Program-made: the position numbers and the translations under genes
The notes under the pieces: model-generated
Database searches by the model: none
What the model was told of the DNA's origin: nothing
Seen by the model: only the letters and a program-made list of their open reading frames with translations
Assembly: GCA_003140915.1 (NCBI GenBank)
Contig: PLLI01000071.1
Coordinates: forward strand, 4,461 to 22,730
Length of the DNA stretch: 18,270 bases
Direction: 5' to 3'
DNA from: Candidatus Omnitrophota bacterium
GTDB lineage: Bacteria; Omnitrophota; Gorgyraeia; 2-01-FULL-45-10
Shown here: one piece after another, positions 15,801-18,270 of the stretch
How positions within the stretch are numbered: position 1 is the first letter of the stretch
How the letters are laid out: every line of letters starts with the position of its first letter

Positions 15801-17075
15801 ATGAAGCCTTTAACGATACATCCTGCTGACAAACTTACCGGAAGGCTCGTCCTTCCCGGCGATAAATCCATTTCGCATAGGGCGGTAATGATAGGGGCCG
15901 TCTCCAACGGCAAGACCGTAGCGAAAGATATCCTGGACTGCGATGATTGTAACTATACTATCGGCGCCTTCAGGGAGATGGGCATTGAGATAAAAAAAGA
16001 GGGCGCATATACTACCATAGAAGGTAAAGGCTTGAGGGGCCTGAAAAAGCCGAAGGGCGTTCTAAGTGTCGGGAACTCCGGGACGAGCATGAGGCTCATT
16101 CCCGGGATACTGGCAGGGCAGGATTTCAGCGCTACCCTGCAGGGCTACGAGTCTCTTTCCGCAAGGCCGATGAAGAGGATAACTGAGCCGTTATCTGCGA
16201 TGGGCATCGACATAAAGAGCGCGAGCGGTTATCCGCCGCTTACGATAAAGGGCGGTAAGGTCAGGGCGATAAATTACAGGATGCCCATACCGAGCGCTCA
16301 AGTTAAATCAACGATACTATTTGCCGGATTATACGCCGGCGGAGTTACCGTCGTTGAGGAGGCATTCAAATCCCGGGATCACACGGAGAGGATGCTCGGA
16401 CATTTCGGCGCGAAAATAAACGTGAACGGCCTTAAAGTCTCGGTCGAGGGTGGAAAAGAGCTCGAAGGAAGGCAGCTCGAAGTCCCGGGTGACATTTCAA
16501 GCGCCAGTTTTTTTATCGCGGGGGCTGTCCTGCTGAAGGGTTCATCGCTCCGTATCGAGAAAGTCGGGATAAACCCAACGAGAGCCGGGATATTGAAAAT
16601 ATTAGCCGGGATGGGAGCTAGGGTGAAGATAGCGAATAAGAAGGACCTCTTTGAGCCGGTGGGCGATATCGAGGTTGAATCGGGTAAGATCCGCGGCATA
16701 TCTATCGATGAAACCGTGATCCCCGGTATAATAGACGAGCTTCCGATGATCTTCGTCCTCGCCAGTCTGTCGAAGGGTCGGACCGTAATAAAAGGCGCTG
16801 AAGAGTTGAAGGTCAAGGAGACCGATAGGATAAAATCGATGAAAGAGAACCTTGAGGCGATGGGTGCGAAGATCCGGATCGAGAAGAGCGGAATAATAAT
16901 AGACGGTGTAGCTGAGCTAAAGGGAGCGGACCTCAAAAGTTACGGCGATCACAGGACCTGCATGGCGATGACCATAGCTGCGCTCGCAGCAAAAGGGCCG
17001 AGCAGGATAGACGACGTGGAGTCCGTGACGAAATCGTTCCCCGGATTTTTCGAGGTCATGGAGGGGCTGAAATGA
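15801..17075 (+). CDS. aroA: 3-phosphoshikimate 1-carboxyvinyltransferase (EPSP synthase)
   Basis: A 424-residue enzyme of the shikimate pathway that joins phosphoenolpyruvate to shikimate-3-phosphate. Marks are LPGDKSISHRA (18-28; K22, S23, R27 bind substrate), GNSGTSMRL (91-99), SLSARPMKRITEPL (118-131), PSAQVKS, PGDISSASFF, the IIDELPM aspartate, KETDRI and the final GDHRTCMAM. All expected catalytic residues appear intact. It starts 12 bases after the rluD-family stop without a clear Shine-Dalgarno and overlaps the next gene as ATGA. No other aromatic-pathway gene is in view; tyrA/aroF-type genes would have to be elsewhere. Confidence 0.97.
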   Translation: MKPLTIHPADKLTGRLVLPGDKSISHRAVMIGAVSNGKTVAKDILDCDDCNYTIGAFREMGIEIKKEGAYTTIEGKGLRGLKKPKGVLSVGNSGTSMRLIPGILAGQDFSATLQGYESLSARPMKRITEPLSAMGIDIKSASGYPPLTIKGGKVRAINYRMPIPSAQVKSTILFAGLYAGGVTVVEEAFKSRDHTERMLGHFGAKINVNGLKVSVEGGKELEGRQLEVPGDISSASFFIAGAVLLKGSSLRIEKVGINPTRAGILKILAGMGARVKIANKKDLFEPVGDIEVESGKIRGISIDETVIPGIIDELPMIFVLASLSKGRTVIKGAEELKVKETDRIKSMKENLEAMGAKIRIEKSGIIIDGVAELKGADLKSYGDHRTCMAMTIAALAAKGPSRIDDVESVTKSFPGFFEVMEGLK

Positions 17076-17611
17076 AGTGCCTTTGTATAATAGTGATCAT
17101 GCTTTTCGTTCCCGCGATTTGCCATGCGGATGAAGCGCGCCTCCAGAAATTCGACGACCTGAAATTCTCGATAGAATGCCGGCAGGGGTATGAAGCGAAG
17201 AGGATGGCGGGGGCTTTTGCAAATACAGTAGGCGTCGTATTGAGCCGGGAAGCGGAGAATAAAAAATTCAAACCGAATATTGCGATAAGCTCCACCCCAA
17301 ACAGCAATCCGCCGGCTGACCTCGACACGTTCTTCAATCTGAATTTACTTTACTGTCTTAAAGATCCCAATTTCAGGCTGTTGCTCGCCGAAAAAACGAA
17401 GATGGGCGACAAGGAGATCTATCAGTTAGTCTATAAACAGAAGGCTGTCCTTCAAGATAGTAATAACACCATCGTGCCGATAAAGGTGGTTCAGGTATAC
17501 GTAATAGGACCGTCCCGCGTATATTTCGTGAACTATTCCGCCGCGGAGGATGATTTCAATGCCTACCTGGCTGCGGCAAATGAGATAATAAACAGTTTCA
17601 AAATATTATGA
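17072..17611 (+). CDS. Exported protein of unknown function
   Basis: A 179-residue protein that begins with a Sec-type signal peptide: short basic start, hydrophobic CIIVIMLFVPAIC, and a likely cut after CHA before DEARL (around residue 19). No lipobox is present at the cleavage site. The mature part is a mixed alpha/beta domain of about 160 residues with strands such as FSIECRQGYEAK, KVVQVYVIGP and RVYFVNYSA and a final helix NEIINSFKIL. That ending recalls PsbP/DcrB-like domains, a weak resemblance only. It overlaps aroA at the start and the PAP2 gene at the end (both ATGA), so it is co-expressed with them, presumably in the periplasm. Confidence 0.75.
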   Translation: MKCLCIIVIMLFVPAICHADEARLQKFDDLKFSIECRQGYEAKRMAGAFANTVGVVLSREAENKKFKPNIAISSTPNSNPPADLDTFFNLNLLYCLKDPNFRLLLAEKTKMGDKEIYQLVYKQKAVLQDSNNTIVPIKVVQVYVIGPSRVYFVNYSAAEDDFNAYLAAANEIINSFKIL

Positions 17612-18129
17612 TAACCGGCTTGGACGCGAGAGCGTTCTATTTTCTAAATAAGAGTTGCGCAAATCCGATCTTCGATCGCCTGATGCCTTTCGTCACGATA
17701 CTGGGCGATGGTAAATTTGTGCTGGCGCTTGCGGTCCTGCTCGTAATTATCGCGCACAAACAAAAGCGGGTGGCGGGCGTTCTCATCCTGCTCGGGCTTG
17801 CGGTAAGCGATTTTGCCGTCCATTTCCTCAAAGGCATCTTTGCCAGGCCCAGGCCGTTTGCGGCGCTCGGGAATGTCCATCTGTTGGTAAAAGAGATGGA
17901 CAAGACCCACTCACTCCCTTCGGGACATGCGACGCTTGCATTCATGGTTTGCGTGATACTCGCGAATTATTTCAAGAGAGGATATCTCTTCTTCATCGTA
18001 GCCATCGTGATCTGTTTCTCGCGCGTCTATGTCGGCGTCCATTACGTCTCGGACGTCATCGCCGGGGCGATAGTCGGCAGTCTTATCGGCCTCGCGCTCG
18101 TCTACGCGGCGCGGAAGTTGCAGAAGTAA
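17608..18129 (+). CDS. PAP2-family membrane phosphatase
   Basis: A 173-residue polytopic protein with all three acid-phosphatase motifs of the PAP2 superfamily: KX6RP (K75, R82-P83), PSGH (104-107, H107 as general acid) and SRX5HX3D (S138, R139, H145, D149). Such enzymes remove phosphate from membrane lipids on the outer face of the inner membrane. Undecaprenyl pyrophosphate recycling (BcrC/PgpB type) is the likeliest role and would serve the polysaccharide genes upstream; phosphatidylglycerophosphate or lipid A dephosphorylation are alternatives. It is the last gene of the run and is followed by a repeat-rich stretch. Confidence 0.92.
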   Translation: MITGLDARAFYFLNKSCANPIFDRLMPFVTILGDGKFVLALAVLLVIIAHKQKRVAGVLILLGLAVSDFAVHFLKGIFARPRPFAALGNVHLLVKEMDKTHSLPSGHATLAFMVCVILANYFKRGYLFFIVAIVICFSRVYVGVHYVSDVIAGAIVGSLIGLALVYAARKLQK

Positions 18130-18270
18130 AATTTTTCGTTGCAGAAGAATGTGCCGTGGCTCGTGGTTCGCAGGGACGCGAAAATTTCAGCCACAATTAT
18201 CATGCAGACGATTAGGCGCAAATTTTCTCCGAAAATTTGCAGCCATGTAAAATTTTCGCTCGAAAAAAAT
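18126..18270. repeat. Intergenic cluster of AT-rich hairpins and short repeats
   Basis: No gene is visible after the PAP2 stop. GTAAAATTTT followed by CG occurs at 18126-18138 (with one extra T) and 18247-18258. CGAAAATTTCAGCCA (18179-18193) recurs with one inserted G at 18230-18245. GCAAATTTTC (18218-18227) forms a perfect 10-bp stem with 18231-18240 around a 3-base loop. GAAAATTT (18231-18238) can alternatively pair with AAATTTTC (18250-18257). TTATCATGCA (18197-18206) is the reverse complement of the 10-mer between the hairpins at 9193-9270. The cluster runs off the window edge. Confidence 0.72.

Noticed and set aside
17949..18215. Plus-strand 88-residue frame reaching past the PAP2 stop
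   Set aside because: The first two thirds are an out-of-frame shadow of PAP2 and the rest runs into the hairpin repeats; there is no motif.

Overview
This window is compact bacterial chromosome. Twenty-one protein genes lie on the plus strand, mostly joined by ATGA or TGATG overlaps or gaps of a few bases. I see no tRNA, rRNA, CRISPR array or transposase. GT9 glycosyltransferase, WecA-type transferase, LspA/Lgt and DksA-type genes point to a cell with an outer envelope and lipoproteins. Gene order and flavour suggest an uncultured lineage such as Candidatus Omnitrophota, but that is an inference I cannot confirm from sequence alone.

Region 1 (1-7312) is a surface-polysaccharide block. It runs: 5'-truncated GT9 glycosyltransferase, SAM methyltransferase, DegT-type PLP aminotransferase, radical SAM/SPASM protein, GT4 glycosyltransferase, WbqC-like protein; then, behind a probable promoter, a PIG-L deacetylase and a WecA/TagO-like polyprenyl-phosphate sugar-1-phosphate transferase. 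Together they could prime a lipid-linked sugar, extend it, and modify it by amination, methylation and deacetylation.

Region 2 (7313-7650) is a small self-contained unit: a consensus -35 box, a strong Shine-Dalgarno, a 56-residue two-helix membrane protein and a clear rho-independent terminator.

Region 3 (7650-18129) starts with a near-consensus promoter and carries a long housekeeping run: yggS, proC, yggT, mtnP, ileS, a DksA/TraR zinc-finger gene, lspA, lgt, an rluD-family gene, aroA, an exported protein of unknown function and a PAP2 phosphatase. It combines PLP homeostasis, proline synthesis, MTA salvage, Ile-tRNA charging, the first two lipoprotein maturation steps, pseudouridylation, the shikimate pathway and lipid-phosphate recycling.

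The most notable observation is in yggS. A 7-bp unit present three times (8269-8292) throws the conserved C-terminus out of frame. Deleting exactly two units restores a canonical YggS ending that overlaps proC. The second is a pair of intergenic AT-rich hairpin elements (9193-9270 and 18126-18270) that share an inverted 10-mer and hairpin words, which suggests a dispersed repeat family. The third is a WecA-like enzyme with changes at two normally invariant metal-site aspartates.
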